This document shows, piece after piece, positions 49,450-57,440 of a stretch of 64,000 bases of DNA. This stretch comes from Dongia_B sp035539215 (GTDB lineage Bacteria; Pseudomonadota; Alphaproteobacteria; Dongiales; Dongiaceae): the NCBI GenBank assembly GCA_035539215.1, contig DATLIX010000106.1, positions 124,001 through 188,000 of the forward strand, in the 5' to 3' direction. The translations under genes and the position numbers were made by a program. The first letter of the stretch is position 1. Each line of letters opens with the position of its first letter. The notes below the pieces were generated by a model. It searched no databases. It was not told the origin of the DNA and was given only the letters and a program-made list of their open reading frames with translations.

Positions 49450-52323
49450 TCAGAATGCCAGCCGCTTGCGCCAGAGTGCCTTCAACATTTCCAGCAGGGC
49501 GAAGACGGCGAGGCCGGCGCCGAGGGTGAGGCTGAGATCGTCGGCATGGAGCGGGCCGAAGCGGAAGAGATCGCGCGCGGCCGGCCAGCCCAGCGTCAGG
49601 CCCAGCATGGCGGTGACGACAAGGAGGACGAGGCCGAGGGCCGGATTGGGCCGGCGCAGCGCCGTCAGCAGCGAGGCGCTGAAGGAGCGGTTGACCAGGA
49701 TCAGGCCGACGATGGAGAGAACCAGGCTGAAGAAGGTGAGGGCGCGGACCTCTGCTTCCGGCATGCCCTGTTCCGTTCCCGGGCCGGCTGCCGCGACGTG
49801 CTCCGGGTCGAAGAAGCTAGACCCGAATAATCCAGGGCCGATGACGCCGAGCGCCATCAGGTAGATGGCGGCGACCAGGGCGAAGACGACCGCGCCCTGC
49901 AGCAGGCTCCAGACGGTCAAGGCGCGGGTGAAGAGCGGCTGGGCCGGCGGGCGCGGGGGGCGGCGCATGACGTTGCGTTCCTCCACCTCCGCCTCGAAGA
50001 CCAGCGAGCAGACGGGATCGATCACCATTTCCAGGAAGGCGATGTGGACCGGGCCGAAGATGATCGGCAGGCCGAAGAGCAGCGGGAGGAGGGCGAGACC
50101 GGCGATCGGCACATGCACGGCGAAGATGAAGCCGATCGCCTTGCGCAGGTTGTCGTAGATCCGGCGGCCGAGCCGCACCGCCGCGACAACCGAACCGAAA
50201 TCGTCATCCAGCAGCACGATCGACGAGGCTTCGCGCGCCACATCGGTACCGCGCCCGCCCATGGCGATGCCGATATGCGCGGCCTTCAGCGAGGGCGCGT
50301 CGTTGACGCCGTCGCCGGTCATCGCCACCACCTCGCCATTGGCCTTCAGGGCCTCGACGATGCGCAATTTCTGTTCCGGCATGATGCGGGCGAAGATGCG
50401 CGTCAGGCGCAGGCGCACCGCGAGCTCGCTGTCATTGAGCCGCGCCAGTTCCTCGCCGGTCATCACATCCGCCGCATCGCTGCCGGGATCGCTACGGGGA
50501 TCGCCGGCGCCCTCCGCGCCGGTCTCGATGCCGGCCTGGCGGGCGATGGCGCGGGCGGTGGCGGGGTAGTCGCCGGTGATCATGATCACCTTGATGCCGG
50601 CCGAGCGGCATTCGGCGACCGCGGCCGGCACGCTCGCCCGCAGGGGATCGGTGAGACCGACCAGGCCGAGGAAGCTGTAGTCGAAGTCGCGCTGCGACGC
50701 GGGGAAGGCACTGTCGCTGAATCCTGTCGCGCCGAAACCTGTCGCGGTGAAGGCGGCCCGGGCGACGCCGAGGACGCGCATGCCGCTGGCGGCCATCTCG
50801 TTGACGGCCTGCGTCATCGCGGCGTGTTCGTCGGGCGAGAGGCGGCACAGGCCGGCGATGGCTTCCGGCGCACCCTTGGCGGCGACAACCAGGTCGAGCG
50901 CGCCATCGGATGCCTTCGTGGAGCCGGGGCGCTGCCACAGATGCGACATGGCGAGGAGATCAGGCTGCAGGCCATAGGCATGCCGGAGCTGCCAGTCGAA
51001 GCCGTGCAGATGTTCGGTCTCGGCAAGAAAGCTGCGGCCGAGATCGTGGAAGGCTTTCTCCATCGGATCGAAAGGATCGCGCGCACTGGCGAGGATGCCG
51101 TATTCGACCAGGTCATGACAGTCCTCCGGCAGGGCGCCGTCGGACTCCGCCTGGTCGCGGCGCAGGATTTTGCCGAAGCCCCGCTCGCGCACCGGGCGCA
51201 ATTCGGCGATGGTCATGCGGTTCTCGGTCAGGGTGCCGGTCTTGTCGGTGCAGAGCACGGTGGCCGAGCCCAGCGTCTCGATGGCGGCGGCGCGGCGGGT
51301 CAGCACGCGGGCGCGCGAGATGCGCCAGGCGCCCATCGCCATGAAGACGGTGAGGACGACGGGAAATTCCTCGGGCAGCATCGACATGCCGAGCGTGATG
51401 CCGGCCAGCAGGGCATCGAGCCAGCTGCCGCGCAGGAAGCCGAAGAGCAGCACGGCGAGGAGACTGACGCCAAGGCCGAAGACGGCGAAGACGCGCACCA
51501 GGCGGCGGGTCTGCTGCTGCAGGCGCGGCGGCTCGGTCTCCAATCTGCCGAGGCTCTCGCCGATCTTGCCGATCTCGCTGCGCAGGCCGGTCGCCGTCAC
51601 CTCGGCGATGCCGCTGCCGCGCACCACCAGCGAGCCGGAGAAGAGCATCGGCAGATCGTCGCCCCCTGGCCGATACGATCGGCCCGCCTGGTCGACGGCA
51701 TCCGCCGCCATGCCATCGGCGGCAGCCGGATGTTTCCGCACCGGGACGGACTCGCCGGTCAGCAGGGATTCATCGGCTTGCAGGTTCTGCGCCTCCATGA
51801 GCAGCGCATCGGCGGGAACACGGTCGCCTTCCGAAAGCACGATGATGTCGCCGCGCGCCACCTCGCGCCCGGCGATGCGCGCGCGATGCCCATCGCGAAT
51901 GACCAAGGCGCGCGGGCTGGTGAGATCGCGCAAGGCCTCCAGCACGCTTTCGGTGCGGGTTTCCTGCACCACCGTGACCACCACGGAGAAGGTGGCGAAA
52001 GCGAGCAGGATGAGGGCCTCGTCGAGGCTGCCGAGCAGCAGATAGATGCCGCCGCCCGCCAACAGCAGCGCCAGCATCGGCTCGCGCAGCACCTCGCCGA
52101 TGATGCGCAAGGGGGTGCGTCGGTCGGGCCGCGGCAATTCATTATAGCCCTCGCGCTTCAGCCGCGCGGCGGCCTCGGCCGCGGTCAGGCCCTGATGGGC
52201 GGGGAGATCGAGGGGCGCGCCGCCGGCGGGTTTCGCGCCTGATCCGGCCGCGGCGGAGACGCCGGCTGGTGCTGTGACGGCGGCATCGCCGGCGGAGATG
52301 GGGTCGACAGGTGCGACGGACAT
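49450..52323 (-). CDS. cation-translocating P-type ATPase (P2-like)
   Basis: The 957-aa ion pump has the full set of P-type motifs: actuator LTGES (188-192), membrane PEEFPVV (317-323), phosphorylation CTDKTGTLTENRM (D360), nucleotide KGAPE (483-487) and hinge TGDGVND (669-675). The first 45 residues are an Ala/Gly/Pro-rich tail. The PEEFP variant replaces the PEGLP of Ca2+ pumps, and EMVIDPVCSLVFEAE lies in the later membrane helices. Ca2+, Mg2+ or Mn2+ export is possible; specificity is not assigned. Three copies of a 13-bp unit lie just upstream. Confidence 0.93.
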   Translation of the reverse strand: MSVAPVDPISAGDAAVTAPAGVSAAAGSGAKPAGGAPLDLPAHQGLTAAEAAARLKREGYNELPRPDRRTPLRIIGEVLREPMLALLLAGGGIYLLLGSLDEALILLAFATFSVVVTVVQETRTESVLEALRDLTSPRALVIRDGHRARIAGREVARGDIIVLSEGDRVPADALLMEAQNLQADESLLTGESVPVRKHPAAADGMAADAVDQAGRSYRPGGDDLPMLFSGSLVVRGSGIAEVTATGLRSEIGKIGESLGRLETEPPRLQQQTRRLVRVFAVFGLGVSLLAVLLFGFLRGSWLDALLAGITLGMSMLPEEFPVVLTVFMAMGAWRISRARVLTRRAAAIETLGSATVLCTDKTGTLTENRMTIAELRPVRERGFGKILRRDQAESDGALPEDCHDLVEYGILASARDPFDPMEKAFHDLGRSFLAETEHLHGFDWQLRHAYGLQPDLLAMSHLWQRPGSTKASDGALDLVVAAKGAPEAIAGLCRLSPDEHAAMTQAVNEMAASGMRVLGVARAAFTATGFGATGFSDSAFPASQRDFDYSFLGLVGLTDPLRASVPAAVAECRSAGIKVIMITGDYPATARAIARQAGIETGAEGAGDPRSDPGSDAADVMTGEELARLNDSELAVRLRLTRIFARIMPEQKLRIVEALKANGEVVAMTGDGVNDAPSLKAAHIGIAMGGRGTDVAREASSIVLLDDDFGSVVAAVRLGRRIYDNLRKAIGFIFAVHVPIAGLALLPLLFGLPIIFGPVHIAFLEMVIDPVCSLVFEAEVEERNVMRRPPRPPAQPLFTRALTVWSLLQGAVVFALVAAIYLMALGVIGPGLFGSSFFDPEHVAAAGPGTEQGMPEAEVRALTFFSLVLSIVGLILVNRSFSASLLTALRRPNPALGLVLLVVTAMLGLTLGWPAARDLFRFGPLHADDLSLTLGAGLAVFALLEMLKALWRKRLAF

Positions 52324-52329
52324 GGCAAC

Positions 52330-52368
52330 CTTGTGTCAGTGGCTTGTGCCAGCGGCTTGTGTCAGTGG
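52330..52368. repeat. CTTGTGTCAGTGG in three tandem 13-bp copies
   Basis: Copies at 52330-52342, 52343-52355 (two substitutions) and 52356-52368 start 7 bp upstream of the P-type ATPase start codon. It could alter leader structure or spacing. Confidence 0.95.
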
Positions 52369-52625
52369 GCGTCTGGCAGCGGCGACAGCGGACTGTAGCG
52401 CGGAACGGCGTCCCGGCAACAGCGCTGCATTGTGGCGTCGCCCGGAGAAACTGCCGGCAATGCTCGTGCGGGATGCCGCTTGAAAAGGCCCACGCGCCGT
52501 GGAAAGGTATTTTTCAGGAGTGCGACCGGTTTGCGTAGAAGCTGCCTTGCGTTCACCCGAGACGAGCTCCGCTCTATCAAGCAGTCAAGCCTGTCAACTG
52601 ATCCCCCAAGCGGACAACACAAAAT
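52369..52625. other. 257-bp gene-free region
   Basis: No gene is seen. It sits between divergent genes. AGCCTGTCAACTGATCCCC near 52588 may belong to the FkbM gene leader; nothing is assigned. Confidence 0.3.
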
Positions 52626-53459
52626 ATGAGCGATAGCCAGCGCATTGTCAGAACGATCTATGGTTCCTATACGGAAATATCGAAATCCCGGCTCGACCTA
52701 TCTTATGATTATGAAGCTGGAACGGTGGTTGCCTTCCGTCGTGCCGTCGAGGCGCTGAAGATCGATCATCTGCTGGATGTCGGCGCCAATATCGGCCTCT
52801 ATGCGATCTATCTCTCGGATATCGAAAGTATTCAAAGCATTCATGTCTTTGAACCTTCTCCCCATGCTTTCGAGGTTCTCAACGGCAATGTCGCCATTCA
52901 GCAAAATCCGAGCAAGTTCGTCACCTATGACGTGGCGGCTTCGGATAAGCAGGAGGAGAAGCGGTTTCACGTCGTCTCCAGTCTGGCCGGGAATAACCGG
53001 ATCACGAGCGATGTCGAGGACGACAAGACGATTCCGGTGAAAAGCGCGCCGATCGATTCACTGCTGACCTTCGCGAATCAGCGAATCGCCATAAAGATCG
53101 ATGTTGAGGGACATGAGCTTCAGGTTCTCTACGGCATGAAGAAGCTGCTGAGTGGGAACGATTGCTTTCTGCAGGTCGAGTGCCTGAATGAAAGCCTGGC
53201 CACCGCCGTGAGAAAGCTGCTGACGCTGCTGGGCTATAAGCTCCTCTTCGTCCTGCGAGACGACTATATCTATGTTTCGCAGGGGCTGCTGGGGTCGTTC
53301 GACGCGGTGCAGGCCATCTATTTCCAATCCCTGCAGAAGGACCTCGCTGAATTGCTGGAATTGCGCAAGGAAAAGCGCGTGACGATCGCAACACTGACCA
53401 ATCTGCTGGTCCACAACGGCTATCCGTACGATCCGGTCCTGCCTCCGGCCAAGACGTGA
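52626..53459 (+). CDS. FkbM-family SAM-dependent methyltransferase
   Basis: The 277-aa protein has FkbM landmarks: HLLDVGANIGLYAIYLSD (motif I), IHVFEPSPHAFEVLNGN (strand 2, acidic residue Glu), SAPIDSLLTF and AIKIDVEGHELQVLYGMKKL, then FLQVECLNESLATAVR. FkbM enzymes methylate hydroxyls of lipids, sugars or natural products. The gene is lower in G+C than its neighbours and may have been acquired. A 24-bp palindrome follows. The upstream region gives no operon partner. Confidence 0.9.
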   Translation: MSDSQRIVRTIYGSYTEISKSRLDLSYDYEAGTVVAFRRAVEALKIDHLLDVGANIGLYAIYLSDIESIQSIHVFEPSPHAFEVLNGNVAIQQNPSKFVTYDVAASDKQEEKRFHVVSSLAGNNRITSDVEDDKTIPVKSAPIDSLLTFANQRIAIKIDVEGHELQVLYGMKKLLSGNDCFLQVECLNESLATAVRKLLTLLGYKLLFVLRDDYIYVSQGLLGSFDAVQAIYFQSLQKDLAELLELRKEKRVTIATLTNLLVHNGYPYDPVLPPAKT

Positions 53460-53837
53460 GGCAACGGAGTCCGTCAAGCCCGTCGCTATCCGATTAAGGA
53501 AAGAACCGGGAGAGGCTGCATCTTGCCCCTCATCCCGACCCTCTCCCCGCGCGGGGAGAGGGGGAACCGTCTTTCATAAACATCCCATTACCTTGCGTCC
53601 GTATCAGCCCCGGGCGATCGGCTCTTGCTGTTCAGCCGGTGGCGATATCGATGCCGGCCGGATAGACGTGGTCCGGCGGGATGCAGGCATGCGCCAGCCG
53701 ATCGCGGGCCGGCAGCGCCGTCACCGCATCGGTACCCGCGATCGGGTTGAGCACAGCAGCACGCCTGCGGGACGCGGTTGTCAGCGTCTCCGCAAGCGAT
53801 GCGCCGGTGGTCCAGGGGCTAGCCGCCGATATCTGCG
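53460..53837. other. 378-bp gene-free region including a palindrome
   Basis: No gene is seen. A perfect 24-bp palindrome is at 53539-53562. The right part (53600-53837) yields only low-complexity frames. Confidence 0.4.
53539..53562. repeat. perfect palindrome CCCTCTCCCCGC/GCGGGGAGAGGG
   Basis: The 24-bp inverted repeat has no loop. This type (CCCTCTCC...GGAGAGGG) is widely dispersed in bacterial intergenic DNA. Its position 80 bp after the FkbM stop suggests an mRNA 3'-end function, but no T-run follows. Confidence 0.85.
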
Positions 53838-54095
53838 TCATCGATGCACCGGCCGGCGCTGTTGGGGCTGGCCCATCGACATGGTCCGGCCGGGCAGGAA
53901 GGGGGCGTCTTCGACGACATAGCCATCCTGCAGCAGCAGGATATCGCGGCGGCTGAGGCCGATATCCCTGAGCAAGCGATCGTCCAGATGGCGCAAAGCG
54001 GCGACCTGGCGGCGGCGGGAACGCGCCGACAGGGTGACATCAAGCAGAAATTGCGCCAAGAGGGCGATGGGATTGGTTCTCCAGAAAATGCTCAT
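53838..54095 (-). CDS. DUF1127-domain small protein
   Basis: From ATG 54095 the 85-aa product has the DUF1127 motif, LRHLDDRLLRDIGLSRRDIL, preceded by a basic helix (SARSRRRQVAALRH). The N-terminus MSIFWRTNPIALLAQFLLDV may touch the membrane. DUF1127 proteins in rhizobia bind RNA or affect stress and phosphate or carbon metabolism; the family role is only partly known. GGCGGAAG precedes the ATG. A LysR gene is divergent 388 bp away. Confidence 0.88.
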   Translation of the reverse strand: MSIFWRTNPIALLAQFLLDVTLSARSRRRQVAALRHLDDRLLRDIGLSRRDILLLQDGYVVEDAPFLPGRTMSMGQPQQRRPVHR

Positions 54096-54483
54096 GATGC
54101 TTCCGCCTGGCGGTGCCTCAACGCGTGACGACCGGATCATCGCATGACGCCGGTTCGAAATCTGTGACCGATGTCATGTCCGCTCCCCTCAAGGACCGTC
54201 GCGCCGCGACCGCTCAGATCGGGGCATGGCAGGCCGGGAGCATGAACGACGGGATTGTCGTTACCGGTTCGATTGGCACAGCACCCATCGTTCGACGCCA
54301 CCGGCGCCGGTGCTCACCGTGCGGTATGCGTCGTGCGATATTGCCTTGTCGAGATCGCCGCTCTTCCACCCGGAACCGATCAGCCGGTTCCATGAGCACA
54401 ACTATGCCGTTTCCATTGCTATCAGGGAATATTTGCTTTTTGATGCGATGTATAAGAAAAACTTTGAGACGGATTCCGGACCC
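54096..54483. other. 388-bp gene-free region between divergent genes
   Basis: No gene is supported; both flanking promoters should be here. An AT-rich patch near 54415-54440 (GCTATCAGGGAATATTTGC) precedes the LysR start. Confidence 0.35.
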
Positions 54484-55488
54484 ATGCGCGGACTCAATCT
54501 GGACCAGTTGGCCGCCTTTACCCAGGTGATCGAGCTCGGCAGCTTCTCCGCCGCCGCCAGCCGCCTCAACCTCACCCAGCCGGCCGTCAGCCAGCAGGTG
54601 CGGCAGTTGGAAGAGCGCTTCGGCCTGCGCCTGATCGAGCGGGTGGGGCGGCGCGCGACACCGACCGAAGCCGGCATCGCCCTGCTGGCGCATGCCCATA
54701 ATATCGAGATGGCGGTGGCGGCGACCCTGGACGCCATGGCGCAGCAATCGAGCGGTGCCCTCGGCCGGGTGCGGCTCGGCACCGGCAGCACCGCACTTCT
54801 TTATATGCTGCCGCCGATCCTGCGCGACCTGAAGCAGCGCTTCCCGACCCTGGAGATCAGCGTCAACACCGGCAATACCGTCGATACGCTGAAAGCCCTG
54901 GCGGAGAACAGCCTGGATCTCGGCCTGGTGGTGGTACCGGTAACAGGACGCAGCTTCTCGGTGACGCCGGTGTCGGATGACGAATTCGTCGCCATCGAGG
55001 CGGCGGATGCCAATCTGCTGCCCTCCCGGGTGACGCCGGCGGCGCTCGCCAAATTGCCGATGCTGCTGGATGAGCCGAACAGCCAGTCGCATCGCGTCAT
55101 CGCCGACTGGTTCCGCCGCCACGGCCAGACGCCGAAGCCGGTCATGCAACTGGGCAGCGTCGAGACCATCAAGGAACTGGTCGGGGCCGGGCTGGGCTGC
55201 GCGGTGGTGCCGCGCATCGCCGTGGCGGGAAAGAGCGGCGATGGCAGGAGTAATGACGGCCGGGGTCATGACGGCAAGGGCACCGACGGCAAAGGCGGGC
55301 GGGGCAGCCCGGTGGCGGGCAACCCGGTCGTGAGCGAGGGCAAGCCGCTGTTGCGCTGGCAATCGCTGAGCCCGCGGCTCTATCGCCGCATCGCCCTGGT
55401 CATGCGCCGGGACAAGGTCATGCACCGGGGCCTGCGCGAGGTCTATAACGCGCTGCTGCAATTGAAGAAGCAGCGTCGGAGCGGCTGA
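54484..55488 (+). CDS. LysR-family transcriptional regulator with low-complexity insert
   Basis: The 334-aa protein has the N-terminal winged helix LDQLAAFTQVIELGSFSAAA then SRLNLTQPAVSQQVRQLEER and an effector domain starting GRVRLGTGSTALLYMLPPIL. Near residues 247-280 a Gly/Asp/Lys-rich insert (KSGDGRSNDGRGHDGKGTDG) interrupts the last part of the domain and reads like reiterated GDGR/NDGRG units. This makes the protein about 30 residues longer than usual. A NUDIX gene starts 4 bp after the stop and is the likeliest target. The start at 54484 has only a weak ribosome site. Confidence 0.9.
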   Translation: MRGLNLDQLAAFTQVIELGSFSAAASRLNLTQPAVSQQVRQLEERFGLRLIERVGRRATPTEAGIALLAHAHNIEMAVAATLDAMAQQSSGALGRVRLGTGSTALLYMLPPILRDLKQRFPTLEISVNTGNTVDTLKALAENSLDLGLVVVPVTGRSFSVTPVSDDEFVAIEAADANLLPSRVTPAALAKLPMLLDEPNSQSHRVIADWFRRHGQTPKPVMQLGSVETIKELVGAGLGCAVVPRIAVAGKSGDGRSNDGRGHDGKGTDGKGGRGSPVAGNPVVSEGKPLLRWQSLSPRLYRRIALVMRRDKVMHRGLREVYNALLQLKKQRRSG

Positions 55489-55492
55489 ACCA

Positions 55493-56272
55493 ATGGCGTC
55501 CTCGACCGTTATGGCAGTCGGGACGGCGGGCACCGGGCGAGATGGCCGGAAACAGGGATGGCCAGAAACAGCGGCGGTTGGGCAGAAACGGTTGGGCATG
55601 CAGAATATGAAAATGAGCGGGCCGGCTGATCCAAGCGAGGCGACGGCGCCGGATGCAAGCGTGGAATCGTCTTCCGAGAGCCGCCTGCATGCCGGTGACA
55701 GCAAGATGTCGCCGCCCGCGCCGCAGCAGGAGGCCATACCGGCATCATCCGTTCCGCCGGGCCGCAACTGGCGCCATCGCCTGCTGGCGGCGATCTATCC
55801 GCCGGCGATGTGGATGCGCAACAGCCTGCGCCACCGGCTGGGCCAGCAATCGATCGGCGTCTGCGCGCTCATCATCCGGACGGCCGCGGCCGGTGCCGCA
55901 CGCGAGGTGCTGCTGGTGCGCCACAGCTACCGGCCCGGCTGGTGCCTGCCGGGTGGCGGGTTGAAACGCGGCGAGGCGCCGCTGGCCGGCCTTGCCCGCG
56001 AATTGCTGGAGGAGGTGGGATTGACGCTGACCGCGACACCCCGCTTGCAGCAGATCTATCGCCAGAACTGGTTCGGCATGGTGGACTATCCGATCCTCTT
56101 CACGGTGGATGGCGATGCCGGCATTGCCGGCACGGCGCAGGTGATGGACTGGCTGGAGATCGTCGATCTCGGCTGGTTCGACCTTCATGACCTGCCGGAG
56201 GACACCGATGTCTCCGTGCGCCAGCGGCTGGCCGAATGGCAGGGCGACCAGGCGATCAGCGACAGATGGTAG
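55493..56272 (+). CDS. NUDIX hydrolase
   Basis: The 259-aa protein contains a perfect Nudix box in G155-x5-E161-x7-R169-E170 with the E173-E174 metal ligands: GGLKRGEAPLAGLARELLEE. The core follows a strand with IGVCALIIRTAAAG. NUDIX enzymes hydrolyse nucleoside diphosphates linked to another group; the substrate is unknown. The first 90 residues (MASSTVMAVGTAGTGRDGRK onward) are low-complexity, and a later Met (72) might be the real start. GGAGCGG is 10 bp upstream of the listed ATG. It follows the LysR gene by 4 bp. Confidence 0.88.
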   Translation: MASSTVMAVGTAGTGRDGRKQGWPETAAVGQKRLGMQNMKMSGPADPSEATAPDASVESSSESRLHAGDSKMSPPAPQQEAIPASSVPPGRNWRHRLLAAIYPPAMWMRNSLRHRLGQQSIGVCALIIRTAAAGAAREVLLVRHSYRPGWCLPGGGLKRGEAPLAGLARELLEEVGLTLTATPRLQQIYRQNWFGMVDYPILFTVDGDAGIAGTAQVMDWLEIVDLGWFDLHDLPEDTDVSVRQRLAEWQGDQAISDRW

Positions 56273-56500
56273 GCGTGACGTGGCCGCATGCGCTAGCGCG
56301 GGTGTTGGCGCGCAAGCGTCGGCGGTTGAGCCTGGGGCGTCGCGCGTAGATAGATCAGGCGTACACAGGTTAGATCGCCGCCGACAGCGCGGCTGCGCCC
56401 GCAAATCCGCTTTTCCTCAGGCCGGCCGCGCTCTAGCATAACGGCTGCGCTTCGGCACAGCGGCATCCGCCGCTTGCGGGCGCGGGATGAGAGCACCGCC

Positions 56501-56986
56501 ATGGCACCTGCCGAAACAGGGGATCTGGTCGAAACGGCTTTTGCCGAGATCACCTCGTCGCGGGTCAAGCGCTTCGACCTCTATTGGCGCAGCAAGTGCC
56601 GGGACGGAAACCTGCCGTCCCGCGCCGATATCGATCCCGTGGAGATCAAGGACCTGCTGGCGCATTTCCTGCTGATCGATATCGAGACCGATCCCTTCCG
56701 CGTGCGCTACCGCCTGTGCGGTTCCGCCGTCTCGCTCTATGACGAGGAAGTGACCGGCGCCTATCTCGACACCGTGCAGAACATCACGGCCGATGAGCTG
56801 CAGCGCATCATCCGCCGCTATCGCGCCGTGGTGGAGGAGCGTCGCCCGGTCTTCATCCGCCGCAAGCAGATCTCGCGCCAGACGCGATACGAACTCGACC
56901 TGCAGGCCGGCATCTGGCCCTTGTCGCAGGACGGCACCACCGTCAATCAATGCGTCGCCGTCGAGGACTTCCCCAGTTTGGATTAA
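56501..56986 (+). CDS. PAS_5-domain protein, second copy
   Basis: The 161-aa protein matches the PAS_5 family: RFDLYWRSKCRDGNLPSRAD, IDPVEIKDLLAHFLLIDIET, FRVRYRLCGSAVSLYDEEVT and a final VNQCVAVEDFPSLD. It shares about the same length and landmarks with the copy at 37873 but the identity is low, so the duplication is old. Ligand and output partner are unknown. A TTG start at 56474 would add nine residues. Confidence 0.85.
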   Translation: MAPAETGDLVETAFAEITSSRVKRFDLYWRSKCRDGNLPSRADIDPVEIKDLLAHFLLIDIETDPFRVRYRLCGSAVSLYDEEVTGAYLDTVQNITADELQRIIRRYRAVVEERRPVFIRRKQISRQTRYELDLQAGIWPLSQDGTTVNQCVAVEDFPSLD

Positions 56987-57440
56987 GGTGGTCTGGATCG
57001 ATGCGGCCCGGATCGGGCTGGCCTCGCGTTGCGCGGCTCGCGGCAAGCATGCCGGGGCCAGGCCCGCTCGGCAGCAGTTCAGGGGGCCGGGGAATCGCGG
57101 GCCATCTTCTTCCGGACAGAGCGCCTTTCACCGAAACGTGATACTGACCACGAGTGCCGGTGCTGGCCGCCAGCGATGCCGGGAAAGGCCGGGCGCGATG
57201 GGACGGCCCGGACATGACGGGGGCGCTGTCCGGCACCCGGTCGCGCGATTTTTTGGCCGACTCCCGGCTGGATCGTTATCCCGCCGCAAACGTTAAGCTC
57301 AGCCGGCTGGCCTCCTGCCGGCTTTTCCTGCCCGAAGCGGCGGTTTGCCGAGGCGGCTGGACTGTTGCGGGCGGCTGGGCTATCGCCTTGGGGTGACGCG
57401 GCAGCGGCCGCGCCATCAAGTGCTACCGAAACCGGATGTG
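56987..57440. other. 454-bp gene-free region
   Basis: No gene is seen; the only open frame that continues into the channel gene starts before 57441 with Arg/Gly-rich residues and no ribosome site. GGATCG-type words recur near 56990-57020. The region should include the channel gene's promoter. Confidence 0.35.

Noticed and set aside
50044..52242. 732-aa plus-strand frame
   Set aside because: It is antisense to the P-type ATPase, and its composition is His/Arg/Gly-rich as expected for a shadow.
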